A stretch of 64,000 bases of DNA, taken from positions 1 to 64,000 of the forward strand of contig JBNGIS010028185.1 in assembly GCA_049999725.1 (NCBI GenBank), read 5' to 3'. The translations under genes and the position numbers were made by a program. The notes below the pieces were generated by a model. It searched no databases. It saw only the letters and a list, made by a program, of their open reading frames with translations, and was not told the origin of the DNA. Of the stretch, positions 9,715 through 22,110 are shown one piece after another. Within the stretch, counting starts at the first letter, position 1, and every line of letters begins with the position of its first letter. This DNA comes from Haplomitrium mnioides. Taxonomy: Eukaryota; Marchantiophyta; Haplomitriopsida; Calobryales.

Positions 9715-12700
9715 TGTCAGCCAACGATTCATGCACCTATAGCAGAATTCACGAAATCGGAGGAATATCTGGCACAATAACCCTTGGCAAGTGTGAAGGC
9801 CTCTCAAGAACAACAAATTACTCTCAAATAGATGACAAGAGCACGACGCATGATTCCTAGGAGAAGAACAGGATCATGGTGGAAGGATGAGCAGAGGGTA
9901 GTGATCGCCAGCTAGAGGAGGGGTCTTATTTCAAAATCCGAAGTAGGCCAGTGAGAATCCGTGGACCTCAAGAGGATGCGGAGATCGAGGCCGAGAAGAG
10001 GGGAAAGGAATGCCCACTCCAGGCGAAGCAATCCGAGAAGGAAGAATGGATCCATAAGCAGAAATCCGAAGGCACTCAGAGGAGGCAGATTGTGGACTTG
10101 TCCTGCAGCGGCCACAAATCAGGAAGCAAGGATCAAGGACGAAATGAGGAGGCGAGGGCGAGCTAGGCTAGGGAGGAGGGACGCCTCGATCCCGCAAGCA
10201 AGAGCGCACCCTGCAAGGGCCGATCCAGCTCACTCTTTGAATCCGCGGATCCTAGCGAAAACGTGGAGTTTCCTGAACGCCCCGTGAGATTCCATGGAAA
10301 CGTGGCGCATGCGGAGCAATTCACGGGATTCCACGGAAGACGTGGCAGCCCCATGGAGTCCTATGATCTGCGAGAAGCCGCCTTCCTAAGTAGGGATCCC
10401 ACTTAACAGGGTTCTGATCCGTCTTACGACATGGGGACCCAACTTAAGAGGGATCCACGAAGAGTCCAACCGAGGAGCGAGGAGGAAGACCCGAAATGGT
10501 GACATATCGTGGGTATGACCAAAGGAAAACGAGGGTGCCAGAAGGGTGATTCATCGGAGATCCGAGCGGAAGAGGATCGAGGAAGCCAAAGGGGCGACTT
10601 AGCGCGGATCCGACATGAGGAAAAGCAAAGGAGAGCCAAAAGGGGGACAAATAATCGAACGGTCCGACGAAGAGCAAGTGGAGGCAAAAAGGCGACTTAT
10701 CGACGATCCAGCCCAACAAAGAGCGGTAGTGCTGAAAGGGTGATCCATCGCGAACCGTCCAATGGAAAGAAGGCTGAGCCAGAAGGGCAATATGGCACTG
10801 ATCTGGTTGGGGGAAACGAGGGGTACGCCAAAAAGGCGATGTATCGACGAATCGAGGAGCAAGATGAAGTCGGCCGAAAAATCAAGCTAACGTCGATGTG
10901 ACCAACAGAGGAGCAAGCGGGGCTGAAAGGGTGATTCTTTGCAGCTTCGACATGCCCAATAGGGAAAGTTTGACGGGGTACGGCCGCAACATCCGAAAGT
11001 TCGAGAGGGGCAAACGGTCCAAAAGGGCTTTGTAGTTCTTATATCTAGCTTTCAAAAATGTTAACGAAAGGAGCCTCAAGCGCGCACATCTTTCTTATTT
11101 TAAAGGAACAATGAAACGGCGATATCGACACAAGTTCTTACTCGGTGAGCGAAGGGAGTCCACAGAGGTTCTTCAGATGACGTGGCGAGCGCAGGGAGTC
11201 CACGGAGGGTTTCAGAAACATGGACGAAGGAGAGGGAGTTCTACGGGTCAACTTCGAAAAAGGGGTCAGTGCGACGGTCCGCCTACCCCCTTGTAGGGCA
11301 GCGTCGGGCGGCGACCTTCAAACGACGTGGCACTCTGAGACGCGAGGAGAGGATTCTGTGGATCAACTTCGGAAGGAAGTCAACCAACGGTCCGCCTACC
11401 CCTTTGCATGGCAACGTCGGACGGTGCCTTTCGGATGACGTGGCGACTCGGAGAGCCTCGAGCAAAGTCAGAGGACATGAGACAACAGGTGAGAGCTCAT
11501 CAGACCTCGAGCCGCGAGCAGGTCAACTTTGGAAAGGAGGGTCAGCGCGACAGTCAGCCTACCCCCTTGCGGGGCGGCGTTGCAGCGAATGATGTGGCGC
11601 GCAAAGGACGACTTCGGATCTGCGAGGGAATCCTTGGAGATTCTGTGGGTGGGGTTCTGCAGGGCACTTCGGAGTTTTGTTTCGAAGAACCTCTTTGGAC
11701 ATGGTTCCGCGAGAATCTGTGGAATCTCGACCCACGAGATTCTTCGGACCTCCTGTTACATTACCATTGTATTTGGATCTTCCCAACTGCCCGACATGAT
11801 ATGCAGCGCCTCCTCTCATTCCGTTGTAGCAGGAAAAACGACCTCAAGAGACACGCGTTGTCACCTCTTAATCTGAGCCAACGGGATTAATGACTATTCA
11901 TCGAATCGAGCTCGTGGGATCAGCGCACAAGGGAGTATAACTTGATGGCCTTTGAATTTCTTCAAGTTGATGCATGGGTGATTCCAAGAAGTGACAGCGA
12001 CTGCAAGATAGAGAAATCGCGCATGGTAAGGCAGAAGTGAGAATTCAGTGAGGAATTATATGAAGCGGATGTAGTAGCTCGAGGGGGCCAAGGGGATTCG
12101 GAGATGGATTGGAAGAGTGCTGAGAATCGCAGAGTGAGGAGCTCTGGATGCTCAGGCCATCTAGGTGAACTCATCCTTGCTAGTGGACTAGAGCGAAGGT
12201 GGATCAAAACGATAGTTCAAAGGGATTTTTGGCTTGCTGAGAACTAAGGAGAGGCTGCCAAGTGAGGAGCTTGGAGTTGTCTTGGCATTTCCTTGTGCAA
12301 GCGCATTAGCCCAAAGTGTTCGGAGTACACTCTAGTGTGATTCTTCAAGTGGAGCTGAGAGGGAGGGAGGGGCGGGGGGGGGCTGCGTTAGTGCCTGCGC
12401 ACTGCGTGGGATGACCCATCGAGGCTCGGGGGTGGAGTGAGCTACCTGCTATTGGGAAAACTGCCCTCCATAGGTGGAAGTCAAAGAAATCCTCTTCCAA
12501 TCCTGAGGAAGTAAATCCAAGGCTTCTAGCAATGGAAGTAGAAAACTATCTAGAGAGAAGGGTGTGTGGGTAAGTTGTTGGAAGGCAAGGCTACAGGTTG
12601 GAAGGCAGCAAGGATTCAGAAGGGAGGTAACAGTTGGTGGAAATCTAGAGGGCCTTCAAGGACTATGTTTCTCTTGCAAATATTGTATAAACTATTTGTG

Positions 12701-13308
12701 TATATGTCTAGTTAGATTTCCTTTCTGCAAGTGTGTTCTAGAGATTTGTTAGAAGAGTAGACATCAGGCGAGTTAAGCAGACCCTAGGACAGATCTAAAG
12801 GGGGAGTCCAATCCCTTGACACAATTCTGATAGCCTGGGGGTGAATTCTCTCTACCTCTGAACCTGTAGGATAGTTTAGAAGTTAGAACATATTAGGATA
12901 ACTAGGCACATTAGTTGTATCAATCTTGTGACAACCCTGAGAGGGGGAGTCCAACCCTGTTTTGTTGAACGTTGGTGCAAGTCACAGCACCCATTCTGCC
13001 CCAAGCACAAATAAGGTGGTAGGACCTAAGTCACTGGGTTCTTTGAATAAAGCGGAAGAATTACACAAAGCATAGCTAGGGGTTATGGATGTGGACTTGG
13101 GAATCTTTGAGTAACTCACTTGAGTGCAACCAAAAGAGAGAGAGAGTGGTGTGCTAAAGGCTAGAAAAGAAAGAAAGAATCCTTAGAGCCTAAAAGTGGT
13201 AACTGGCAAGGTGCCATCTGAGAAAAGAACCTAAAAGCGCACAATCTATCCTCCCTTGCCTCTGAAGAGACGATTGAGAAGGTTAAGGCCTGGAACAGAG
13301 GAGCGACA
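9715..13308 (+). repeat. 3' LTR of element B, uninterrupted
   Basis: This 3594-bp copy runs from TGTCAGCC to AGCGACA. From 10900 on it aligns with 1703-4096. The first 1185 bp are seen only here. From 10500 to 10890 it holds degenerate units of the type GGCGACTTATCGACGATCC, which keep a 130-codon frame open by chance. Around 11281, 11394 and 11561 are the same three CGCCTACCCC units as in the 5' copy. The TGTCA...ACA ends match D, G and K. The right flank AGAGT (13309-13313) would be the target duplication, but the left partner is outside the window. Confidence 0.88.
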
Positions 13309-14286
13309 AGAGTCGCATGTAGTAGACAACTAGTTCTATTGTTTCAAATGTGAAAAATTATCCCAAATGATAGCACAACAATTGCTTGAAAGTCTGTCAA
13401 ACAAATGCTGCAATCGAGCTCAATCAAGCATAGGTTCAGTAATCAAACTTGGTTCGAGAGCTTTTCCATGCTTTGGAGTTAATTTAATGTAGGTTCAACA
13501 ATGATCAGGTAGGTCCGGTAGACCTAGTAGCATCGGCAAATAATCTAGTGCTTCAGAGACGAGGTTCGGTAACCCGAGCAAGCGTCGCTTTACAAGTGAC
13601 TCACCTAATCCCATAAGTGAAGTGGGAAAAATGATCTCCAATATAAATAGCTTTGCCTCGTAGCTTACTTCGACTAAGGTTTCCTCACCCCTTACATTTG
13701 GGAGTGGGGTTTAACCTGTCCACTTAGGTAGCACCGGTGATTTGTAACTCTTGGATTGGTCAAATTTGAATATAGGGGCAGCTCCCCTCCAAGCTTAGAT
13801 TATTTTTATAATATTTTTGTTTTTTTTTTCAAAAATCTAAAATAGTGATTTATCTCTATTTCCATTCTAGGATTAGGATTAAATCTCTATTAAAATTTCT
13901 TCCAAAAGTCTTCTATATTCTAGGGTCAGATCTTCTCCGAGTCCTCACACTCTATCCTCTCGATGATGCTCTCTTGGTTAATTGTTGTGATTCCTCCATT
14001 TGCTCCAATCGCACCTTGAGTGTGCCCCGAAGTTGCTGTCGTGTTGAAGTGGGCACCTATGAATGGCGTCGACCACCGCCTGGTCCTCTTCTCTCCATGC
14101 CCTCATGGGAATCCTTCAACACGTGCCACAACACTCCTTTGACGTTTGCTGCGTTTCTTCCCTTATCTCTCATTTGTCACTAAAGGAAGCTTGAGACTAA
14201 ACAACTCACCCATGTAGAGGGAAAGACAATGCACATACCCAGATTTTGAATTTTTTTTGATGTAGCCCCATTCCCAACCAGTTGAC
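13309..14286. other. Unassigned stretch, possibly LTR-like
   Basis: It contains no domain I recognise. A TATA-like ATATAAATAG at 13641-13650 followed by a T-rich run at 13800-13830 would suit an LTR or promoter of another, unrecognised element leading into the frame at 14287. This is inference. I see no second copy of the stretch in the window. Confidence 0.3.
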
Positions 14287-15294
14287 ATGTCTGCAATTGT
14301 GGAACTAATAAGTGTTCTAATATCAAAGGAAGGCAAGGAGTTGCAAATTGTTCCAATGTTAGCAAGTCAGCCTCGTAGAGTTCAAGAAATCAAGGAGGAA
14401 ATTATTGTTCCAACATCGACTAAGCCAATTGATGATATAGATGAAGAGCTAAGTACGGAGGAAGAAAATGAATCTAGTAGTGAAGATTGGAAGGGTGGAT
14501 TGGCAAGAGTTGCCAAAAGAGTGAAGAGGAAACAAGCTTGATTGATAGCAGCTATAAGACAAGTAAGAAAAGAGAAGGTTGAGATGGAAGGAATTTGGCT
14601 AGAGTGAATGGAGAAGCAAACAAGGAAATCTACTCAATGCCTTGAAATTCGTGAATTGAAAGTGCAAATGGGGATTATGATGTCTCTAATTTTGGATCAA
14701 ATGGGGGAGATTGCATGGCTTAATAGTCAAGTAAAAGAAGTGACGAGCCGATAGCAAATGTTAGAAAATCAAGAATTTATAATAGGGAGAGAGATGAAGG
14801 AGGCTGAAGAGGAAATAATAAAGCAAGGGAGTACTATCAATCAGCTTCACGCTCAAATTGTGACTCATGATGAGGTAAAAAATAGTAGAGAGGGACTTTT
14901 TCAGGAAATTTCTTAGAGGCATGAAGCAGAAATAAAGTAATCAGCATTGCTCCAAGAAAATTCAGATGCTTGGCAATGAGACTCGGTTGATCGAGAGTAG
15001 AGAGAATTCTCGAAAGATATACTCCAAGTGATGTGAAAATTCACGGGATTAAGACAAATGTGGGAGAAGGTCAAAGGTGTGAGAGCTGAGACTTGGAATC
15101 GAGTGGATTGATCTTTGCAGCGATTGGTAGTAGACATTGGAGAGGCAAATCAAGAAGTTGTTGAGAGTCGAGAAAAATTAGCCATTTTGGAAGAAACGAG
15201 TTGGAGGGAAGCAACAGAAGAGATATTGGGAATGTCAATTGAGAGTGCTCCAAGAGGAGCAAAGGAAGGAGAAACTTTGAATGTGCCAAAGTAA
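14287..15294 (+). pseudogene. 336-codon coiled-coil-like frame with nine nonsense codons and no frameshift
   Basis: The ATG at 14287 (a stop lies nine codons upstream) opens a frame that stays aligned for 1008 bases to TAA at 15292. Inside are TGA at 14539, 14605, 14977, 15034 and 15109, TAG at 14752, 14914 and 14998, and TAA at 14938. All are a single transition from Arg, Gln or Trp codons. Reading across them gives a protein rich in Glu, Lys, Gln and Arg with regularly spaced Ile, Leu, Val and Met, an acidic segment near codons 50-75 (EELSTEEENESSSEDW) and a basic patch at codons 75-85. A coiled coil is likely. I see no zinc knuckle, protease, RT or integrase. The function is unknown. It may be an extra ORF of a non-autonomous retroelement or a decayed host gene. 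Confidence 0.6.
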
Positions 15295-15710
15295 ATGAAG
15301 TTGACTAGTTAGGATTTTGTGTTGTTTGGAGTGACGATTCAAAAAATCTAAGTCTACACATATCTTGGAAATAGAAGTCTTTTCTCTTTGTCTTTCTCTC
15401 AGTTTCTAGTCTTTCGAATCTCTTGTACGACTAAGTAAGACTATGAGCCAATGTTCTAAGTAAAGACACAAGTTTTCCATCGATTGTCTCAGAATTATGT
15501 TAATATTTTCGAGTGTTGGTTTGAATGTTTGAAGAGTAAGCACAATTACGAAGATCATCTCTGAATTGAGAAGCATTAATCCGTTCCAAGAAATAGCGAA
15601 GCTTAAATGTGATTCACACTATCATTGAATAACTTAAGAAATCTATCGATCGAGAATTTTAACCGAGAAGTCGAGAAAGAGTCTGAGGGTTGTCGAAGGG
15701 AAATAATGAG

Positions 15711-15753
<43 letters not shown>

Positions 15754-17274
15754 CATGAAAGGAGTCAATTGGAGATGGCGGTAGGCTTGATCTTGTTGTT
15801 GGGGCTACTTGATCAGATAAAAGGAAGGATGTCTTGTTAAATAAGCATATGGGCTAGGCACGAAAGGAAGAGAACTAAGTTTGTGGGTTGACGTATCCAT
15901 GAGATTGGGTTCTAGTTGATAGGCTAAAGATCTTCTTTCTTAGTCAATGCAACCACTCAAGGTGGAGTTGTTGTTGATCTGATAGCGTTACTGCTAATTT
16001 GTTGAGGGGAAAAGAAAGTTTGTGAAAATATGAGAGCATAGTAGCTCTCAAGCCTATATTCTACCATAGTAGAAATAGAATTCTTGAAGAGCGCATGAGA
16101 TAAAAGAAGGCATATATGATTGTTAGCGTTAGGAAGAGAGATCATAAGTATGACGAGGAAAGAACTAGGAGTTGTAGTATTTAAAGAAACAGGGATTCCA
16201 AAAATTCTCTATTGGGACACATGTCAAGTGGTAGGAGATTACAGAAGTAGAAGGGGAGTAAACCAAAGATTGAGTTGTGTGAAAGAAATATGAGAGTGAC
16301 GATCAAGCTTCTAGGTTAAATGCGGCGTTGGTCGGCTGACAAGGGATGACGTTCTGAGTTTTTCTTGGTCGAGAGATTGTCGTGTGATTTCAACTAAGTT
16401 GTCGTAAGTGAGGGATCAAAGAAGCTGGAAAGTCGAAGGTCAACGCAATGTTCCAACTTCCTATTGGAAAATGTTGTCAAGCGGCTCTCTAAAAGAAGTA
16501 TTTATCAACGTTTCAAACGTTGTTAAGTTTGAACCACTATAGCTTTTCAAGGAAGTGGTGATGGAAAGATTGTCAAAGGTTAGTTGTCAAAGGGGCTTGG
16601 GAATTCAAGGCACACTAAAGAAATTAGTTGTGCTTAGCTCAACCATCAACTAACAAAGAGAAGAATTTGTGCCTTTGAGACAACAACAAGGAGTGAGTAT
16701 AGGCTGGAAGAGGCTCATTTTGGGGATCCAAACACCAAGGTTGGAGGTAGAGAGTGAAGATTGAGCATTGGCAGACTGAGGTGAGAGTGTAGCGGCAAGC
16801 GTGGGCATCCAAGCAGGGTATTCTAACCAACAAGGTGGACCCAACATACAGCACAAGGCTCTAACAAGGGTGGACTTGCCCATGCAAAGTAAGACTAATG
16901 AGCACCCACAAGTCTAGCATTTGCAAATTGGCACTTGACCAAGAAAGGCTACAAAGATTTATGATGTCCGAATTTGTAGCTACAACAACTAGCACAAGGA
17001 TCCCCTTTTCCAGTCCTAGAGGGTGAGTTCAAGGGTGAGTAAATCATTACAACATTAATGTAGGGCCAACAAATGCAAGAGAGTTGTTCCCTTGTGAGCT
17101 ATAGAGGGTTTGGTGAGAATTCCAACTCTTCAAAGAGGATTGAGCAACAAGAGGTGCAAGAAAGGTGAGTAAGGGTGACTAGTGGCGGAGAACGCCATCT
17201 CCCTAGTTGGGGAGAAAGAAACCTGAACCCTCTAAATGATGGAGATGAATTCATCTACTTGGGGTGTGTGAGTA
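15295..17274. other. Unassigned repeat-like DNA
   Basis: There is no recognisable coding domain. It includes a GA microsatellite at 15714-15751. The last part (about 17100-17274) resembles the start of the LTR segment at 29528-29780: both have a GGxACATCTCC-like string, an AACCCTCT core and a GGGTGTGTG end, so this part is probably a relic of a D-type LTR that D itself inserted into. The rest has no second copy I can find. Confidence 0.35.
15714..15751 (+). repeat. GA dinucleotide microsatellite
   Basis: About 18 uninterrupted GA units. They keep a short reading frame open (15625-15840), which I therefore do not call a gene. Confidence 0.95.
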
Positions 17275-20200
17275 TGTCAACTGGTTTTTTGTGGGCCAAG
17301 CAACTTTTTGGAGCTTTGAGAAGACTAAGCACATGGTCTAACAACAAAAACAACTCACATAGGGGTCAAAGGAAAAAATATCAAGCCAAATTTGAGCTTA
17401 AGGCAAGGAGGCGTGAAAAAGGGAAGGGTCAATGGTTTCAAGCCTCATGGAGGAACAAATTGAAAATCAACAAAACAATATGAAATAGGGTAGAGCAAAA
17501 GAGATAGAGGATAAAGAAAAGGAGAAAAAGTAAGAAAAATGAAGGCAAAGGAAAAAGCAAGGCTATGAGAGCTTCTTCAGCAAGGTATATCTACAATTGA
17601 GCACTTCTGCAACAAAATTAGAATAGAAAATCCATTTAAATTTTTTTTGGCAAAACTGTTCTAGGCTCGGAGGAACAAATAGAAAAGCAAGGCAACAATA
17701 TGAAATGGGGCAAAGAAAAAGATATAGAGGATAAGAAAAAAGAGGAAAAGGAAGAAAAATGGAGGCATAAGAAAAACCAGGGCTACTAGACATTCTGCAA
17801 TAAGGAATTTCTACAAGAGAGGAGAAGCAAGGAATTTCTACAATAGAGTACTTCTGCAACAAAATTCAAATAGTAAAGCCAATTTATGAAATTCGGCAAA
17901 ACTATTCTAGGCTCGGAGGACAGCTTGCCGTGTGTCTAATCTATCCTATCTAGGATCGGAGTACATCTTGCCTTGTGTCAAATCTATCATATCTTAAACC
18001 TTGTGTCTAATCTATCATATCTAGGCTCGGATGACAACATGCCCCTTGGAGGCCATCCTACCTCTAAATTGTTGGCAAACAACTACCCAATTTGGCCCCA
18101 AGGACATCCTGGCCCTGAATTGTTGACAAACAGCTGCCCGGTTTAGCCTCAAGCCCCAACCTAGGTCCAACGGGGGTCAAGAAGAGAGAGTGTATGTTTA
18201 TTGATCTTGAGAGGGTAGGGAGCAAACTCCTTATATATAGAGCTCCATGTTTCTTGCGTTCAAGTTATGGGATAAGTTGGAATGCCCTAATTTCTTGATG
18301 CTCATCAAGGATGACCTACATTGGCAGCAAAGATGTAACGCATGGTGTCAACAAGTGATTTGAGGCAATATGAAAAATTTCACTAGTTTACAAGCATTTC
18401 CATGACATTTCTCTTTTTTGGGGCATGAGTCACATTGTGGTAGTCAACATAGGCAATGTGGAGGAAGGGAGCACTTGACTGTTCATTCATGAGGGCATTA
18501 GAACAAAGAGACCAGCAACGAGATGATGGGAGGACAAGAGGCTCTCTAGAGACCCTACGGAGGGACTCACCATGAGGGTGAGGACAGAGCAACCTTGAGA
18601 AGATAGGATTCATGGCCAAAGCATGGAGACCATAGTTGCATGGGCAAAATTGACGACTCAAAAGAAAAGTGGGAGCCTAAGGCAATGAGAAGTGCTACAT
18701 CCGCCATTCTCGACTATCGAGGTTGTGGCATAGCTTGTCTAAAAGGGTACGGGAAGGTGCTCTCAGTGCAATTTGAGTCAAAAGAGACAAGGGAGAAAAA
18801 AGGATGTAACATCCTTTGGAAGGCAACGACAACACAAGGTTCCAAAGTTCATTGTGATCTATCGGGTTCCATCGGGTCTAATCGGAGTTCAGCAAGTTTT
18901 GTCCTTTCGATCCCATCTTTCTATCAAGGTTTTGGTTGTTTCTATCGGGTCTGATCAAGCTATAGAGTTGATTGTACAAGAGTTGTCTTTTTCTGAGCGG
19001 GCCCAACTATCTAACTTCCCCATGAAAGACTACGTCAGGCTGTGCTCTATCAGAAGAAGTCAATGATCAGGTCAAACCATCTCTTATGGGATCTACCATC
19101 GCCTATCTGGTTAGACCAGGTTTGTCAAGTCATTTGGATCTTCCTTTTTGGGTTATGCCGACCTTTCTTATTGGATTAGTCCTATCGGATGGTTGACCAT
19201 CTTCGGCTTCATGACAGGTGTCGCCACCTGAGAAACTAGCAAAGTGTTTGAATAATGGCAAGGTGCTCCTCACTATTGCTCGATGGAGGGACTTCCAAGA
19301 AAGGGTCAGATGAGAAGCTTGTATGGAAGGGATGAACAAGATAGGAGTATAGATTTCCTTGCTTCAAAGTGTGAGGGGTTGATGTTGATATGTTGATGAT
19401 GGTTGGATGTGCACGGTTATGTGCATTGAGGTATTGTTAATGTTGATCTTGTCAAAGATGCATTGAGGTTGAGACGTCGATCTTGGTTTATTGTTGATGA
19501 GCTTGTGCAAGGAGACCAACAAAGATAGGGGAGCGGATTCTAGTGACACTTCAATTGAAGCAAGTGAACTCATATGGGAGGGTTATCAAGAGTGGAGGTG
19601 GATTGGAGGGGTGTTGAGAATGGATGGGCATAAGGCTCTAGAGGCTTAGGGAATCTAGATGTACTCATTCTTGAAGGTGGACCAGCATTTGGAGGTAGAT
19701 CAAAACTTGAAGGAGAAGAGAAATCTTTCAGCTTGGGACTCTTGAGAGGCAACCAAAGGGGGGGTCATGGTGTCGTCTCAGCTCTAGCTTGTGCAAGAGC
19801 ATCAATCTCACGAGCACTCGGAGGGCACTGCTGGAAAGTAATTTAAAGGGGGCTGAGGTAAGAGGTGGCCGCGTTAGTGCCCACGCATTATGAGTGAGTT
19901 GGCCAATAGTCAAGAGGACTATCTTCTAGAGGTGGAAGTTAAATAAGACCTCTTTCGAGCTTGTGGAAAAAAACCAAGTCCTTCAAACGATGGAAGCGAA
20001 TAAACTCTCTGGATAGGGTGCGTGAGTGGGGGGGAGCAAAAGTGTGAATTGCTGTAGGAGTGATTCTGGTCGTGTCGAAGTGATCATTGGTTGTCGGAGC
20101 TTTGTTGTTTCTGTTTTTATATAAGTGTAAATATTTTGTATAGACTCTTAATACCATGAGTGTAAATATTCATTAGAGACTTTGCATAGTAGAAAGAGTG

Positions 20201-20590
20201 TTGAGGTGAGGAATACAACTTGGGTGTTGGAGTAGCCGACCCCCATAGAGTATCAAAGGTAGGAGTATGCATTGTGTGCATATTCCTTGTGGGCATTGTA
20301 TATATGAAGTCTTGAAGGCAAATCTCGAGCAAGAGTTGTTGGTCTGCTAGTAAGATAGATCTGAGCAGTTCTAGTTTTGGCTAGGGTTGTGGTCGAAGAA
20401 GAAGGATGGGTTTGTGGTTTCTTAAGGTTGGTGTTGAGTGTGCAACCCGCCAGACAACACATAGGTTTGTTAGTGCGTAGAAGCAATAAGTTAGATTCTA
20501 AGACTCATAAAAGACCATGTGATCTCATGTCACTCCTTTCTCTTCGAAATAACTTCTTCAAAAGTTATGACCAGGGAGAGGGGTGCAACA
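17275..20590 (+). repeat. 5' LTR of element D
   Basis: Its first kilobase aligns with 23145-23700 and with the reverse complement of 53570-54127. Its last 850 bp (19745-20590) align closely with 30490-31424, including an ATAAACTCTCTGG core and the end GTGCAACA. The middle (about 18330-19740) aligns poorly with the 3' copy but shares strings with the reverse complement of 28850-28950 in solo LTR G, so this copy may be chimeric. It contains nested tandem repeats: 17451-17670 is repeated at 17671-17920, and units of about 50 bp follow to 18030. Confidence 0.7.
17451..17920 (+). repeat. Tandem duplication of 220-250 bp in the D 5' LTR
   Basis: Both units start AGGAACAAAT and end CTAGGCTCGG, and each carries a TATGAAAT, GATAGAGGATAA and GCAAAACT string in the same order. 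The second unit is longer. The matching part of the 3' LTR (23145-23540) has a single unit, so the duplication arose in or after this copy. Confidence 0.8.
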
Positions 20591-20902
20591 TGAATTGTTT
20601 TGTGCTAGAAGAGAGAAAAGGTTTGAAAGAAACTGAGATCAACGTGGAACCATTTATTGTCTTGGGAAGAGAATGCGCATGGAGAGGATGACACAAGCGC
20701 TAAAACTTGGAGTGGCATAAAGTTTTGGGCACTAGTGAAGAGGCCTAAAGTGAGATAAATTTAGGGTGCTCTGACGTTCAATAAAATTTTGGCACTCAAA
20801 TGTTCCTTGAGTTGTTGGCGCTAAACTAGGAAGGTAAGGAGGCGAGACAAAGTGTGGAGAAGGGTATTGACTTTTGGATAGCATTGTCCTTGCCTGTTGC
20901 TG

Positions 20903-21440
20903 AAATGGCCAACCTAGTAACGCCTCCAAGACTACAGAGTAGGTTCAAGTACAAGTCCTTTAAGGGGCAACCAAAGGATGACCTTGACATATGCATGGAT
21001 GAGTAATATCATAATTGGTATCCTTCTAGTTGTCCTAAAAGGAGAGGTACAACCTTGGTACAACAACCTGCTGAAAAATATCAAAAGAGATTGAGGAGCT
21101 TTCAAGATTGCATTCATGTAAGAGTTCCAAAATATTGGAGAAGAGAGGGAGGCTTTGATAAAAATGGGGCAACTCCAAATCAAGAAGAAGGAATCGATGA
21201 GGAGATTCCTACAATGGTTCAAGAAGGTAGTAAGGAAGTTGAATCCACTAACCACGAACATAATATTGACCTCTTGGTTTCTCATAGCCTTTCTTAGGGA
21301 GATAGGGATATGGGTATGGTAGACTAATCCCTAGACCCTGAAGGTTGTTGTAAGTGCAGCCTAGTCTCACGTGAAGGTCACTATTACTAGTTCAAGCAAG
21401 AAGTCAAGAGCTAAGTATGAATCAAAGAACTCTTCATAGG
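20903..21440 (+). pseudogene. gag: gag capsid region of element D
   Basis: A frame opened by the ATG at 20903 begins MANLVTPPRLQSRFKYKSFK, a counterpart of the start of the B capsid. Across frameshifts it continues with MGQLQIKKKESMRRFLQWFK and a SHVKVTITSSSKK segment, parallel to MGQLRMKESVRKFFQRFKK and SHVKAVITSSQRK in B. Several stops and at least two frameshifts break it. The leader after the LTR, TGAATTGTTTTGTGCTAGAAG, resembles that of B. The zinc-knuckle part seen in B is missing or unreadable here. Confidence 0.75.
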
Positions 21441-21529
21441 AATTGAAAAGACCTTGAAGGAAGTACAAAGGCGATAAGCATTGGAAGAGCCCCAAAAATT
21501 CAAGGAGGTGGTGGCATCCACAACCAAGA

Positions 21530-22110
21530 CGATGAAGCCCGTTCCCTACAACATTTAAGTAGATGTTCAAGACTCCCCATTCACGACCATCGTGGGGCAG
21601 TTGATCAAAGAAGACTCGCTATATAGAAAGCAATTGAGAGAACTGTTGATAGGAGCTAAGACGCAGAGAAGGCTACCATAGGTAAGTGGGCCAACCAATT
21701 TGAGATTGGTGTACAAAGATAGGAGAGCCCCTGAAATTGAAATTCATATCAACGTGTGTACACTCTTGCTTGTGCCATTGGATGGAGTGGGAGGAGTCAA
21801 CATCATGATTGGGAAGATCGCGCGGCGATTTGGATTCAAGGAATTCAAACCCACTGCTTGAATCATGAAGATGGCCAATGGGTCCCAAAGCAAGCATTTG
21901 GGAGCTCTTTTGCAAGTACCAACCACAATTGGCGGCAAACAACTCAAGTTGAATTACTTGGTGATGCGATAACCATCTCCTTACCCTATTATAATTGGAA
22001 GACCTTGACTGTACAGGGCCTGAGTTTTGCACAATCAAGGGAGTTCTACCTTGGTGTTTGGCTTGGAGAAGACAATATTTACTATGGGTTAGTACCACAC
22101 TAGGGGGAGA
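21530..22110 (+). pseudogene. Protease region of element D
   Basis: The pre-protease string VGQLIKEDSLYRKQLREL near 21595 matches B closely. It is followed by LVYKDRRAPEIEI and a protease motif PLDGVGGVNIM near 21780, where B has VDGGADVNIM. The catalytic Asp remains, but the D-G-G-A turn is altered. The frame then shifts. The related tail (GPDGERG) appears near 22180, and no RT follows. This supports an internal deletion that starts just after protease. Confidence 0.7.

Larger units (their letters stand above)
1703..13308 (+). mobile_element. Element B: Ty3/gypsy retrotransposon, decayed, long LTRs
   Basis: Two LTR copies (1703-4096, 5' truncated by element A, and 9715-13308) flank an internal region of about 5.6 kb with gag, zinc knuckles, aspartic protease, RT, RNase H and integrase in gypsy order. 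LTR ends are TGTCAGCC and AGCAACA or AGCGACA. The pre-RT linker with an FAWS motif and the absence of a visible chromodomain suggest a non-chromovirus plant lineage (Tat/Athila side), which is an inference. Many nonsense codons and several frameshifts make it non-functional. Element D is a deleted relative, and G and K carry LTRs of the same family. Confidence 0.9.

Noticed and set aside
10509-10901. 130-codon + strand frame
   Set aside because: It lies wholly inside the B 3' LTR over degenerate tandem units, has no motif, and the equivalent part of the 5' LTR is not available to support it.
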